Shown in pieces: positions 36,032-49,876 of a stretch of 64,000 nt of DNA (the stretch's first letter is position 1; each line of letters opens with the position of its first letter). The notes below the pieces were generated by a model. The model was given only the letters and a program-made list of their open reading frames with translations, did no database searches and was not told the origin of the DNA. The translations under genes were made by a program, and so were the position numbers. This DNA comes from Apus apus. Its lineage: Eukaryota > Chordata > Aves > Apodiformes > Apodidae. The stretch is from positions 35,378,905-35,442,904 of the forward strand of contig NC_067312.1 of NCBI RefSeq assembly GCF_020740795.1, in the 5' to 3' direction.

Positions 36032-37376
36032 TAGTTACAACAGCTTTGCTTCCTACCACAACCTTCCCCACCCTGTGCCAACAGAGAAAACACTGCACTG
36101 CACTCTTCTGCAACCATTTCTCTTCCCTCATCTTTGATGCAAAGTGACCAAGAGGGAGAAAAAAGCAGCTCTTGCCTCTTTTTCTGTGCCATCCTTTGAC
36201 ATCTAAGGAATTTCTGGCAGGGTCTGAGTAGTTAGTTTCCTCTGCAACATCTCAATGTGACCAATGAACTGGGACTTACGCAGTGAATTCACTGTGACTG
36301 TGATTATCACTCCTTGGGTCTACCGAAATAATGTCTTTGGTTTGCAGGCTGGAAAGGCTTGGATTTCTGGTAGCTTATTTATTCTTAAACAATTAGAATG
36401 CTGTCATTAACAGCTACTCTAACAACAGCACAGTATATCTCTTATTTATTAAACATAATATTTAAAAGGTAGATAAATCAGTTCGCAAAAGCAGAAAGTG
36501 TAATATCAAAGATCTTGCAAGCAAGCAATAATAATCACAGAATCATGCACAACCAAGACTTAAAAAAATTTTCCCAGAATTTTGTCTCCTACTGAGACTT
36601 GTTGCAAATGAACAATGGGGGTGACCTACTTGTTGATGGGAGGCATTCTGTAATGTATCTGCTAAAATGCCTTTATTCAACAGCAGGAAAGCATTCTAAA
36701 AACTAAATTCTGCTTATTTGGGGTATTTTGCTTATTACTTTTTTTAAGTTTTCAGAGGTAATTTTTAACAAAGGTGTTTGCTTTGTATTTTTGGGTTTTG
36801 TTTGTTTGGGTGGGGTTTTTTTAATTAATTCAAGAGTTTTTGCAGAATACAATCCCAAACACTAAGAAAACATTACACAATCAAGATACTTTAAAAATTA
36901 ATAATGCTGTCTCATTTTTCCTTATTTTCTGACTTGTCTTTACTTCAGGATTTAAATTTTTCTTTAAGGGTAGAAGCTAATGCTTTCTTATAAACATATG
37001 ATTATAATGATAACCATATGGTTATAAGAAATAAGAAAACCATAATGTTTTCTTATAACCATAAGCCTTAAGAGTTTTGAAGGGAAAAACAACACCTAGT
37101 AGGAGACAGATGGAAGCCATTGCAAAGACCTGTCAATTATTCCTCTGAGCCATTTTGTCTCCTTACAACATGCTTCCTTTGGGAGCTGCTCCGATTTAAA
37201 ACGTGTCACATCTTTGATGGGTGCATGCATGGTTGTGCCCCTCCCTCTTGCTTTCATTGAGGTTGACTGATGTAGCATCTGACCTGAACTCTGAAGGCTA
37301 TGTCTATGCTGGAAAGTCATACAGTGCAAAAGGCCTGAATCTGTATGACAAAACCATTGACACAGAGGACGCAGGG
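36032..37376. other. Intronic stretch with an AT-rich palindrome cluster
   Basis: AT-rich sequence without recognised genes. The main structure is the palindromic cluster at about 36985-37075, listed separately. Confidence 0.4.
36985..37073. repeat. Palindromic AT-rich cluster
   Basis: TTCTTATAAACATATG (36985-37000) and CATATGGTTATAAGAA (37015-37030) are inverted repeats with one mismatch in 16. The core ATAACCATATGGTTAT (37010-37025) is a perfect palindrome. A third related unit, TTTTCTTATAACCATAAG, follows at about 37050-37070. The region could form a hairpin or cruciform. Confidence 0.75.
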
Positions 37377-37418
37377 TCATAGAATCATAGAATGTGTGGG
37401 GTTGGAAGGGACCTATTC
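37377..37418 (-). mobile_element. CR1 3'-tail remnant (about 40 bp)
   Basis: TCATAGAATCATAGAATG followed by TGTGGGGTTGGAAGGGACC is the very 3' end of an antisense CR1. It is cut off after about 40 bp, an extreme 5' truncation. Confidence 0.85.
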
Positions 37419-40400
37419 ACATGCTATAAGACTGCTCTGCAACCTAAATCACAGTGGTAAGTGGAGATGACCATGAGATTTATTTTAAAAAGTTAACTTC
37501 TGATCTGCATTGAAATTCCAATGCACCCACAGTCTGGAAGGTGTACTTGGTAGTTGCTAAGCTTTATCTTTCCAGTTTATTTGCACTACTTAAAATACTT
37601 TCACAAGCTAAATGCGTGTGAAAACTGCAGGAAATAATCCAAGTCCAGGATGGATTTTCTATGTCCTGAATATTTAAAGTCTTTTTTTTTCACACAGCTG
37701 TGAACAACTCTGTTCAGCTGATGGGTTGACTTGAGTTTTAAATTTAGTAAGTTGCTTGGCTACTATGAACTTCCTTAGCAAGCATGACAGATAAAAGAAG
37801 AAAAGTATCATTATCCATAGGGAAAATAAAACATATAGATTTATGGAGAGAGAGGGCTGTTTTTAAAAAACAGTGTAACGGTGGACAGATGTGGCAGAGC
37901 AGGTTTCTTCACCTTGAGCGCATTTTAAAGAACTAGGTTGTACCTTCTCAGGCACAGACCTTCATGGGAACTGTTACTAAGCCTTGAAATACTAGGTGTC
38001 CATTGACTCTCAAAAAGCAGAGTGCCTAACTGTGATTTCTGGTGCTCTGGGTAACACCACTGCCTTGCCATTGAGGAATATCATATTTAGCATATCTGAG
38101 GTACTGGGTGCCATGCCACAGCACTGATTGTTCACATGTCCAAAATTTGGATCATGCAAACCTAGGGGGCTGGTTAGGGGCAACTTCTGTGCTCCATCAT
38201 GAATTCCAGCATCTTCCTCAGTTGGCCTAAGAAGTAAAGGATTCTTAACCACTCCTTTTCTGTGTACCCAGATAAAAGCTGGGCAATATATATTCGTAGT
38301 AGCTAAGGGATCTCCACTGGCAATGCAAGCTTTGCTGAGTGTTTCTGTCCCTGTTCTGCATCACTTTTGTATCACCAGTATGCCAAAGACTTGATACTGA
38401 AAAAATAGCCTTGTAATTCCTGCATGGTTAGGTTGCTCATGTGTACAGTGCTGATGAGTAATGGTACTACCATATATTTTCAGTGACTTGAAATGCATGG
38501 TTTTAAAACTATACTTTATATTCAGAGGTAGACCTACTATTTCTCCATGAGATGCCAGCTGAACATTTTTTTTGTTAATCAAGTATTCAGTGGAACTGGA
38601 AGGCCAGGCAGATTTAATCTACAGTCAGTGCTCATTGTGGGAACTGGGACATCTTAGGTGAGTATAGAAGTCCTTGGACTCCACATTCCTCTGAAGAGTT
38701 AAGAAACTGATGCTTCCTGGAGGGTTAATATTTTCAGATATTTCCAGTCAAGAATTTATTCAGAGCCACGTAACATAAATTTTAACTACTTTTTCACCCC
38801 TCATTTGCACTGCAGCTTATTTGTTGTGTGTGGTAGAAGAAGGATGGGGACTTCCTGTACATTTATGTTATTTTTAAGTCTTTATCTTTGGTTTCTTTGT
38901 AGAGTTGTTGACTTAGATGAAGAAGTAAATTTCCTGCATTTAGAATGATTTGATCATAATTCATCATCTTTATAAGTGAGCTATCTGGCTATGCTTTCCC
39001 AAAGTTTACACAAAAGCTTGGCAAACAGTAACAAACACCACTTCTCACAAATAATACTTTAAGCCCTCAGGGATTTTATAGTTTAGTTAATGTATGTGGT
39101 GAGAACCATTCTCTCTTTAAACAGGTTGGTGTACCTCCTATTTAATAATAGGTTTGCTCAAGACATTGAGAATAAAGGGTTTTCTACAGGGACACTCCCT
39201 GATTTTGCTTTTTTTGTGTTGACTTTCTTAACTTAGCAGACATATTGGCAGAGCAAACATGGCCCTGCAATGTACAAACGTAACTCTCAGGTTTAAAAAT
39301 AGAAAAAAAAAAAGAGCCTTTTACGGTGTCTTCTATTTTATCCATGCAAAAGCTACATGTCAGCTTGCATGCAAAGGTGTATTCTTTTTTGGAAGAACAG
39401 GAGGTGCATATCTGTCAGCTGTAGGGCTTGGATAAGCCCTAGGTAGTCGGGCTGCAGTTTACAGTATTTGCTACAATGAAAAGATGAAGTAGTGCTTTAG
39501 CATCTAACCTTTTGTGCCTGTCTTGCCCTAACTATCGGGAGGACTATGACCACTCACGGAATTAGAGTTGTGGGAGGAGTATAGGATGTTTCTTCTGTAT
39601 CTGTGCTGGTCATAGTGGTTCAAGTGCCAAAGTCCTATTGCTAGTACAGAAGTGAAGCAGTGCCAGTCTGTGCAATTTTAACCATTACACCTACCTGCAA
39701 GTATATTGTTACTGATCTTTGAACCGAACTTGTGGATTTCAAAAGGTTTGAAAGATGACTGATGGAGAGCAGTTTGATGAAACAGTATTGTGTGATGTGA
39801 CCATGCAATTTTTGGGAGCCTTTTCAGGAATTGTGTTATGAATTTGAAGCTTAAATGTTTTTTTAACATGAGATCTTCTCCTAATGCTTGCAAGGACTAA
39901 GTGGTACCCTACGGTAGTTTTGAGAACAACAAAAACAACAACAAGCTGAAATTCAGGAGAAAAAACAAGCCTTTCTTTTTATTCATGCTATCAGCATTCA
40001 ATACTCCAGAAAAAATTTAAAAAAAACAGTTGCAGTTGGCTACACTGTCTGCAAGGGATTAAAACGAGACACTCCATTTCCCTGAGTAGTGTTAGAGCCA
40101 TGTTGTTCTTGATTTGTTGTTTTTCATATCTATGCTCCTTAGAGACAGATTTTATTAAGTTTTAATTGTGTGGCTTTTGTGCTTTCATTGAGGCATGAGA
40201 AAAAGATGGTATGGTCATGCCAATAAAATACATAGCCAGTTAATGCTTTCTATAGATCAGTTTGATATTTTGTGTTTGGTTTAGCCTGTGTTTGCTGTTG
40301 ATGGTATGGACTCCCAGGGCTCAGTATGCGTTGAAACCTGAACGTATTGATGAGTGGGGTGAAGAAACCATTAACAATGCTCTCTCTAATTGCTTTTCTT

Positions 40401-40684
40401 TATGTGATATGCATTTTTATCCCTGTAATTAGATGATACAGTGTATCAGAGTAACTGCAGAAAATACACTTTTACATTATATGTCTCTCTGGTTCTAGAG
40501 AGTCATTGTGGTCTCTGCAGTCTTGTTTGGTAGGGGTATGAAGATGTCAGCATTTTCAAGGCTGTGTGGATCATTGAAATTTTCAGAAAACTCTTTATGC
40601 AAATAGCCTTCGTGAGAGCTCTGTTCCTTCTGTTGACTTGTGTTTTGCAGGGCTATTATAATTTTCTGTGCATAAGACTTAGTG
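37419..40684. other. Intronic stretch
   Basis: AT-rich unique sequence with scattered short ORFs on the minus strand that have no recognisable domains. No repeat is identified. Confidence 0.4.
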
Positions 40685-42250
40685 GCATCAGTCAGCACAT
40701 TGGAAGAGATTTCTCAGATATGGTGTATAGTGACTTAGAAGCTTCATCCACCAGTTTCCTCAAGAGCCAGGGATACATCTCATCAGGTCCTCTGGACTTG
40801 TGCATTCTCACATTCTTTAGATGGTCTTGAAGCTGATCTATCCCTACCATAGGTGGTTCTTCATTCTCCCAGTCCCTGCCTTTGCCTCCTGTGACTTGGG
40901 TGGTGTGGTTTGAGAACTCGCTGGTGAAGTCTGAGGCAAAAAAGTAATTGAGTACCTTCTCCGTATTCTGGGTAACCAGGTCTCCCATTTATCACTGTCA
41001 TATCTATAGAAGCTTTTCTTGTTGCACTTTACATCCCTAGCCAGATTTAATTCTAATGGGGCTTTTGTTCTCCTAAACTGATCCCTGGCTGCTCAGGCAA
41101 TTTATCTGTGTTCCTCCCAGGCTACCTGTCCTTGCTTTCACTCTCTGTAGGCTTCCTTTTTGTGCTTTATTTTGTGCAAGAACTCCTTGTTCGTCCATGC
41201 AGGCCACCTGGTGTTTTTGCCTTACATCCTCTTTGTTAGGATGGATCACTCCTGACTTTGGAGGAGGTGACCCTTGATTTAATCAGCTTTCTTTGGCTCC
41301 TCTCCCCTCCCACGGTACTTTTCCAAGCAGGTTCCTGAAGAGGCCAGAGTCTGCTCTCCTGAAATCCAAGGCAGTGAGCTTGCTCTGCACCCTCCTTGCT
41401 GCTCTAAGGATCTTACGCTCCACCATTTCACGGTCACTGCAGCTAAGGTGGCCCTTAAGCTTCACATACCCCACCAGATTATCTCATTGCTGAGAGCAAG
41501 GTCCAGCTCCTTTCATTATTGGTTTCTCTACCACTTGGAGAAGGAAGTTACCATCAATGCCTCCCAGAAACTTCTTGGATTGCTTATGCCCTGCTCTGTT
41601 GTCCTACCAACAGACACCAGAGTGATTGAAGTCCCCCATGAAGACCTGGACTTGTGAATGTGAAGCTACTCCTATCTGTCTGTAGAAGGCCTCATCCTCT
41701 TGGTCTTGGTCAGCCAGTATTTAATGTTCCCTGTCCCTGCCCTCCTTTTAATCCTGTCCCATAAGTTCTTGGTCAGCTCCTCATCCACCCCCAGGTGGAG
41801 CTCCCTGGACTCCAGCTGGTCATTGATGTAGAGGGTGACATCTCAGTCTTCTCACCTGCCTGCCCTTCCTAAAGAGTTAGCTGTTGAGTCATCCAACCGC
41901 ATCTCCATGATGACAATAAGATCATAGCCATGCAGGCACGTGCACATATCAAACTCCTCTTGTTTATTCCCCATTGTACTTGTGTTTGAATAGAGGCATT
42001 TATGTTTGGCCCTTATGAACCTGCCTTACTTGCTGGAGTGGCTGGAATTCCTTGGTGCTGCAGTTCAGGCACTCTTCTGCTGACCTGTGATTCTTCTTCA
42101 GACTCTGGGTATCTATTGCTGGCACTTGCATTAAATTGGTAGAAGTGGGATGGATTGAAGTTCCCTACTCCCAGCAACTGTAGTTTGAAGCTGCCTTCCC
42201 TAGGTTGGCAAGCCCATGACCAAAGATGCTCTTCCTCTTCTCTGAGCAGA
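40685..42250 (-). mobile_element. CR1 LINE 5' portion (endonuclease and linker) lacking its 3' half
   Basis: Read on the minus strand from 42250, it encodes CR1 ORF2 before the RT. It has a degraded endonuclease end (GYVKLKGHLSCSDREMVE at 41474, then ILRAARRVQSKLTALDFRRA). The linker follows, with [20 protein letters not shown] and [17 protein letters not shown] (40988-40692). It stops at the SEKS-equivalent just before the RT fingers and has no RT palm and no 3' tail. Most CR1 copies are the reverse, 5'-truncated with a 3' tail. This piece must have lost its 3' half by deletion or later rearrangement. Confidence 0.9.
40692..40988 (-). pseudogene. CR1 ORF2 linker fragment (between endonuclease and RT)
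   Basis: A 98-codon frame with GDLVTQ near the start, then [20 protein letters not shown] and [17 protein letters not shown]. These are hallmark sequences of CR1 ORF2 just upstream of the reverse transcriptase. It is a non-functional relic within the 40.7-42.25 kb fragment. Confidence 0.82.
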
Positions 42251-43834
42251 AATCAACAAATAATTTGCAAAGGATTGTCTAAGCAGCGCACCTCAGCCTG
42301 AGTAACATGCCATTTTTTTCAGTGAAGCATTCAAAGCAGCTGCGCACTGCAGATGTCCAGGAGGGCATGTGTATAGGTAATAACACAAAGCTTGCTTTGC
42401 CCTCAGACTGCTTTAGCTCATGCTGAAAATAATTATAAAGATAGGCATATCCCAGTGGCATCCTAAACCCAGTCCTCTACTTGTGTCCTGGCTGCTGTGA
42501 GGACAAAACCAGACAAAACCGGAAATTGACAGACACTTCCTTTGTACACTAACCCAGTTTTACAGCTCATTTACTTGAGCGACAATGAAAAGTGTGCCAC
42601 TGACATTAACCCAGCTTTGCCTGTTTTCAAACACCTTGGCAGTTCGCTTCCAGGTGATGCTGTATGTGGCAATTGCTCTGCCTCTTTTCTGATCCTGGTC
42701 CTCCATTTAAATACATTACTTGTACTTGCTTTTTTACACTACAATACATTTGTTTTTATAGCAGTTCTTCTGTCCATGTAATCCTCATCTTCCCTGCTAA
42801 TTTCACCACCTCACGCTCTGTGGAAAGGCCTGTGAGTCACTCTCTGCTTCTCTGCATTTGGAAAATTCTTGAATCCAATTAGAATCTCCCCATAGACATG
42901 CAAGCCTTTTTCATTTTGTGTTCCTCAGCTTTACTCGTCCTTGTGGAACGAGCAGAGAAATTACTGCAATGCATCTCCTATTCACAGATTTGTATCTGAT
43001 TATGTATCGAGCACTCCCAGCCATGAGGATGTGCGCTTTACGCTCAGACAAAGGGGATATGTGCTTTTGTGTGTATGTCCATTTTCTTCATGTGTCAGCA
43101 TAGGAGGTAGTTAGATGTGCACATCCTGCCTCTGGTAATATATAGTACCTCTTTGGGCAGACTTTAGAATGCAGTGGTAGGTCAGAGAAAATTACAAGTT
43201 ATTGCTACCGTTTGACCAGTGCAAGATATCTAAAAATGTTGCTATCTTTGTAAATGTGGCTACTGCAAACACAAACAAAAGGGCAAACTATGGATACAGA
43301 AAAGTCATTAGCAAGCTTTTTGGAGCAGACTTAAGCAGAGCATTATCCTGTTACAAGTTAAGGCATGAAAGTGGCTTCTGAAGTGGTGATTAATATTTTA
43401 TGTTGCATATCCTAGTTGGAGATTATGGTAGTTTAATAAGACAAGCATTACTGTCTTGATATATAGCATAGTCAGCTGTGAACATTTAAAAATGAGGTTG
43501 ACCATGAAGATACCAAGAGGCTGGATTAAAAGCATGATTTTAAAAAATACTCCTGGACTGGTTTTATATTGTTCTTAATCTGAACATTTGGGTGTTCATG
43601 TTTCCAAACCTTTGAATAAGTGCAGGGGCCAAATGCTTACTTGAAAAGCCCATGACATAGACATTTTCAAGTAATCATTTGCTTACAAGTTCTTGAGGTT
43701 TTAGGAAAATACTAAATAAAGTTGCAAGATTTCAAAGTAGTAAAAGCTCAGGAATTTCAAAATCAATAAAGTCAATATAGTATATGGCCTTTTCTTTCCA
43801 TTGCTAGTATTGGAGGAGTATCCTTCCCAACAAG
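42251..43834. other. Intronic stretch
   Basis: Unique sequence with short overlapping ORFs and no recognised domain or repeat. Confidence 0.4.
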
Positions 43835-44557
43835 GGACCTCAGCTGCTCCTTGGTAAGTCATCCCCTTCAGGCCCTTCATCCTCTTGGTCTTCCTCCTCT
43901 AGACACACTCTTAATAGTTTTATGTCATTCTTAGACTGAGGCACCCTAAACTGCACACAGCACTCAAGTTGGGACAGCTCCAGTGCAGTGCAGAGTGGGA
44001 CAGTCACCTCCCTCAACCCCAGGACATGGTTGGTTGGCCCTTTTGGCTGCCAAAGCACGCTGTTGACTCATAGTAAATGTATCACCAGTCCAGACCCCAG
44101 ATCTCTTTCTGCAGGGCTGCTCTTATCCCTTATCCCCCAGTTTGTGTATATAACCAGAATTACCCTGTCTCACATGGAGAATCCTGCACTTGCTCTTGTT
44201 AAATTTCACACAGTTGGTGATTGGCCAACACTCTAGCATAACTGGATCTGTCTGTAAGGCCTCTCTATCCTCCAAGGAGTTCACAGCTCCTCCTAATTTA
44301 GTATAATTGGCAAAGTTACTTAATGTGCATTAGATTCTTGTGTCCAGATAATTTCTAAAAGCCTGAAAGAGCACTGCCCTAAAATTGAGCCCAGGGAAAC
44401 ATTACTGGTGACTGGCTGCCAGCCTGATGTGACCCCATTTACTGTAAGTCACTGGGCCCTATCTGTCAGCCAGTTGTTCACCCAACATGCTGGTTTGTTC
44501 AGCTGTGTGCTGGACATTTTGTCCAGAAGGATACTGTGAGAGACAGTATTGAAATAA
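43835..44557 (-). mobile_element. Old CR1 LINE internal fragment
   Basis: Antisense CR1 recognisable from CAGCTGCTCCTTGGTAAGTC (LFSLEK/SYEE region complement) at its left. It continues through the RT palm (about 44280-44420: a LSNFANYTKLGG-like frame and GLNFRAVLFQAFR relic) to VNNWLTDR-like and FNTVSHSI-like codons near 44550. It is much more diverged than the other copies, with no tail and no long ORF. Confidence 0.8.
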
Positions 44558-47500
44558 TGGATAATGGATGGTTTTAAGTACTACTCATCCTCTCTGTTGC
44601 ATAATATGGTTTTAACTATTTATGTTCATGACAGCAGAACGTGAAACTTCTTTAAACAAAACCTTAAGACTGTCAATAAAATTATTAGTGATCACCCTAT
44701 AAAGTTTGCTTTCACACCTCCTCTCGTTCTACTTTGTGAATTGTTTCCTTATATATAAAACTGCAGAGATGAGTCACCTGCTCTGGGTGGTACCTTGACC
44801 CCAGTGGAGTAGTTTTATAAAAACAGCAGAATTGTAGTTCAATTCTTCAGCACTGAGCAAAGGGAATCAGCATCAGATAAATTTCACACAATGACCTTTG
44901 CATGTCAGAGACTTTGCCTATAGGTTGTTGTTCAGCGGCAGTGGGAAAGGAAAGCTCCAGCTAAAGAAGGATCAGTGTGTCAATATGGAAATATTAGTCT
45001 ATGACTCTGGCAAATATCCATAATTTCTGTATTAAGAATGCCATTCTGATTGAAGCCACTATGAAGCCCATACAAGTAAAACAAGCTACAGAAGAAAAAA
45101 ACTGCTTTGCCACTTATGTGCAAATGGCTTCTTTTGGCAGAGGTCTGGAATTCAGGACTCAAGTCAGTTCCCAGCCAAGATGTAGATAGTTGTGTCAGGA
45201 CAAGTATAAAGTGTAGCTCTGGCTGGAGTGATGAACGTGAAAAAGGAAGGACAGGAGGACCATCATGTAGTGTCATTCACACTGGGCAAAGAGCCTGAAG
45301 CAGTAATTGTAGCTATCTATAGCTAGCAGTCATGGCTAGCTTCAGGGATAAAGCTGCCTGCAGAAGGCAGCTCAGGGCTACACATTCTATGTACATCTTG
45401 GAGATCAACTCAGAACTCCAGGTTCTTAGAAGATGCACGGCCTGGTCTTTAGGTTCTGTGCAGGTGACAAAAACAATGTGCTTCCTGAACCATTCAGTTG
45501 TGCTTTCAAATTTTCCATCTAGGCCCAAGGTTTTGATTTAAGACTAGGAAGACAGATTTTGATACGTTGAAGTCAACAGGAGCTTGAGAGATAGATATTC
45601 ATATATAACATACCAGACATGTTTTTGTAGGTAATTTCTATAACTTAACTCATTCCAACTACAGAATATATATGAAAATGTTTAAGCTCTTAAAATCCTT
45701 ATGTTTATAATTACTTTATTGTAATATATTATAGAATTTTTGTTTTGTGGAATTTTTGAAAGAAAATAGATTATTTTTCTACTTCAGGTTTTGCACACTG
45801 ATCTTGAATTCTCAAATAAGTGTTTTTTCCTTGAGCTACTTCTGACATATTGACAAATACTCAAATCATAAATACTTTTAAAGCTTGGTGAAGACATGAT
45901 ATAATTTATTCAGTGGTGATGCCAGCTATTGTGGTGGTGGTGGGAACAGCTTTCTCATTGTGAAGTTTAATAGTGAGAGGGTTATGGCATCTTCTTTCAC
46001 TAGAAAATATTATTGAACAGTAGTTAAAGCCCAGTTAAGCTTGTGATAAATTTCAAGCACAGATATGTGCTTAGGAGTGAGTATTCTCTGTATGACTAAG
46101 TGAAATACAAATACATATATGTGACTTTGTATCTTGCAAGGTACTCTTCTTGTACAGGTTTTCCTCCCTGATCCTCATGGATAAATTCCAAACCCACTAT
46201 TTCTTTTAACTGGTGAGGCCACTGGCTGATTTGTCCTGTGCAGATGGTTCTTGCTGATGAATAATCCCATGGTACAGGAGTAAAGCTTTAACATCAGCTA
46301 TAGAATGGAGAAATTTTTGCTGAGAACTACATACTTCCACAACATTTTTGTCATGTGTTGATAACACTGCAGCATTTTTCTATGGAATGTAGAGAATGTA
46401 GACAGAAAAGTCCTTATAAGGAATTGATTGGGGCACAGAAGTTTTGGTTTTCATCTGCAAGGCTTGTAACACTGCAAACCACAGCCTACTTGTGAGCAAG
46501 TATAGTGTAAGAGCAAGGGAACCTACCTGGTGAGAAGTTCTGACCCTCCTTTCATCATGGCAGAAGGCTCCAGCTCCTGAGGTCTTCCCTGAAGCCCTGA
46601 TGTTGTTTCAGTCAGCAAAGTAAGTTTTGATTCTGATGGCTAGGTGAGGGACCTCTCAGCATTAAAGATGCAAGCGTTAAGAGAATTACTGTTGGGGAAA
46701 AAAGAGGGAAGGCTCTGGTGGAATGTAACACTGGAAAACAGCGTTCAGTAGGCAAAAACAGGTTGAAGATGAGCACAACAGTGAAGATTAGTGGACAATA
46801 CTGATAGATGCAGCCTCACTGGCATTTTAAACTAGAGTTATTTATTGTCCTTCTTCTCAGGACCCCAGTGGAAGCTCTGCAGTTGTGCAAATATGAGAAC
46901 TGGGGATTTAATTTTCCTGAAGAAAGGAGTATTGAGTAAGTTCTTTAATATGAATAATGGATTTTTCATAGGAACAGCAAAAAAAAAAAAACAGACCTCC
47001 TGAAAATTCAAATTTCCATTGTAATCTGTCCAGAAGGGAGAAGCACAAACATTGGAAATGCAAATGCTGGGTTTAAAAATTAGAATTTTTAGTGTTGTTC
47101 TGAGGGAGGAAAAACGTTGATGCATTTCCAGATGGGGATGCAGTATTTGTAGGAAATGCTGACACACCACAGTAATCCCCTTCATGTTCACACAAGTAGC
47201 TTTAGGAAATGGTGGTAAACAATTAATAAATGAATCATTAGTGGTTATACACAAATAATTTAGACTGCACAGTCCAAATTAAACACACAATTGGTCTTTC
47301 AGTCTTGTTTCGTGTGATGAGACCATCTTTGTCACTTGATGATGGCTAAAGTTCTGACACATCTCATGATCTGACATGTGATGCCCATTGTCAAAGTGCC
47401 ACAGCACAGCTAGGCCAAAGGAACTGTTTTATTGCATATTTTTAGTGTGAAGCAAGCACAAATTCAATTAATTTAGTAAATAATTTTAAAATGCTGTTGG

Positions 47501-49613
47501 GCACTAACCTCTCAGAATCCAAGAGTGTCAAAGGAGTTATTAATTGTTTAAGCCTTTTTAGGTTTTATCCCCCTCAAACTATGCAGAGGCCTACAAATGA
47601 AATCTGAAGGAAGTGGATCTGCATGGAAGATTTGAGATGATTGTGTTTCGCAGGAATAGCTTATCTGATTGAGACAGAAAGGGGAAATTATTTGCAAAAT
47701 ATTTTGGAAGTACAACAGCATAAAAAAATACTAACTTTGTAATTTAATTTCCTATAGAAAATTCCATTTGACATTTTGGTCATGTTAAAAAATACCCAAA
47801 TCTCAGTGCACGTGCCTCAGGTTTAGGTACTTGAAAAAAAGCTTACTCCATTTGTCAAGGGAGTTTTCAAATGAGACAGTAAAAATAACTACACTGATTT
47901 GTTTGCTTTATGTATGAGAGTACATAAATATATTTCTTTTGAGCTTTGGCAATTTGGGAGTTACTGAAGGAAATACGTGTCTGAAAAGCTGGTACTGACC
48001 TGGAATTTGCATCAGCATGTTAATGGTGCCTGTCTGTGGGACATCACAAGGTCACATTTCTTATGGACTTCCCCAGAAGCTAATTTTAAAATGGAGTGTT
48101 CCACTATTCTTTCCTTCATGCTTACTTACGTAGAGATCAGTGGCATTTTAGCTGCAATGCCTGTTTTGGCTGAGAGCACTTTCAGAAAATCTGTAGTTTC
48201 CAGCATAAATTGCATTGTGTGTTGGTGTCCCAGAGCTTATTGCTCTCCTGTGACCTCTCCTTAAAGGGAAGCTGTGCTTACTCTCAGGTCTTGCTTTTGT
48301 TTTATTTCAACCTAAGAAAAAGCTCTCTGTGGCAAAGCTTGACTGTAGTCTACTTTTACCTTTCTTCCAGCAGAACACTGATTAGTTTACATTGCTTTTC
48401 CATTGATAATTTTTTAAACTTCCTATTAAAGGAGATGGAAATTCTGTATTGTTTTTCTATGTTCCATCTGTCCTTTGAACTATCCTGAAACTGGTCTTGA
48501 AGAGGCATTGAAAAACCCCACTGATTTGCAGGAGTTAACAACACATGCAAGGAGAAGGAAGAAAATTCAGACTTTTTGAGAAGTCCACCTTGGCATAGTC
48601 AAGTTGTCAAGTGGAAGACAAATCTAATACTGTTAATGTACCTGGTTTGGTGGCGTATAAAGATGCAAGCATACAGGAAAATGGAGTGTTCACAGAAGCA
48701 TCAATATGACATCTGCTTTTTCTCTAAAAACATGAAGTACTAACCTTGTTGAAATAAATTGGTCATGGTTATAGTATGTAATAGTAGTATTACCATTTAA
48801 GATTAATTCTTGCCATGGTGGTGAAGTCCATTGCAATTTTATTGGAACTTGAATTACTTCTATCCACATGGTATTTATAATAATAAAGTATTCAGAGGAA
48901 CAGGTTGCATTTAACAACAAAAAAATAAATTCACTTATTTGTACTGTTGAACAAGAGGTAAATAGCATTTTCAGCAGCAGATAAAAGATTTGTGGTTTTT
49001 CTTTTGTTTCCTACTGAGATAGTTGTTTTTAAAAAATAGCATCATTGGTTTACTACTAGATAAAGAAAATTATTTATATTTCCAATTATGACAAATGCTT
49101 GTTTCAGTGAGGAAGTCCAGAGCTTCAACCAAGTATTTTAGGTTTTAATATATATATTTTTAAATTTCATTTATTTTTTTTTTTTAGACTCAAAGGGGAA
49201 GAAAATGAAACAGAAATTTGCTTAATTGTTTATGCTGAGTTTTTTCTTGTCTTTAAGGCAACCACAGAGAGGTGTGGAAGCTGCGAATAGTATTGTCACA
49301 GCCAGATCAAAGACCTGGAATAGTTCTAATTATAGCATAATTGTTTGGCTTTAGAATGATCTTTCACTAGGAAGGAGGTTAAACTCTGGTCTTAATAGAA
49401 AAGGGAAGAGGCTATTCTGTGTGCTTATGTTATTATATATAATTTCTCTTCGCTTAAGTATCAGTGCAGAGCATTGTCAGTAGTTAAAAGGGAACTGAAG
49501 AGTTCACAATAACCTGTTCTCTGACTTGCCACCTTGTGGCAGCTGGCGTACAGGGGAGCTGCAAGCAGTGATAAGTAGGATTATTTCCCAAGATTTCCAT
49601 GTTGAAGTCTGCC
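44558..49613. other. Intronic stretch
   Basis: AT-rich unique sequence. A poly-A run occurs at about 46979-46990. The longest ORF (138 codons, minus strand, 46838-47254) has no recognisable motif. No mobile element is identified. Confidence 0.4.
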
Positions 49614-49876
49614 AGGGACAAGGGGTAACTAAAAGAGGGCAGATTTAGATTGGGTATTAGGAAGAAATTCTTTACTGTGAGGGTGGTGAGACACTGGCAC
49701 AATGTTGCCCAGGGAAGTTGTGGATGCCCCCTCCCTGAAAGTATTCAATGCCAGGTTGGATGGGGCTTTAAGCAACTTGGTTAAGTTGGAGGTGTCCCAG
49801 TCCATGGCAGAGGGTTTGGAACTAGATGATTTTTAAGGTCTCTTCCAGCCTTCCTTCCTTTCATTCTATGATTCCT
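49614..49876 (+). mobile_element. CR1 LINE 3' fragment
   Basis: Sense CR1 starting around GGACAAGGGGTAACTAAAAGAGGG. It continues through TTAGGAAGAAATTCTTTACTG and GGTTGGATGGGGCTTTAAGCAAC, and ends CATTCTATGATTCC. The segment GGGGTAACTAAAAGAGGG skips the usual TTTTAAACT, a small internal deletion. It is inactive. Confidence 0.92.

Noticed and set aside
35720..36192. Lys/Glu-rich and Ser/Phe-rich ORFs on both strands
   Set aside because: They are produced by the polypurine repeat and have no independent support.
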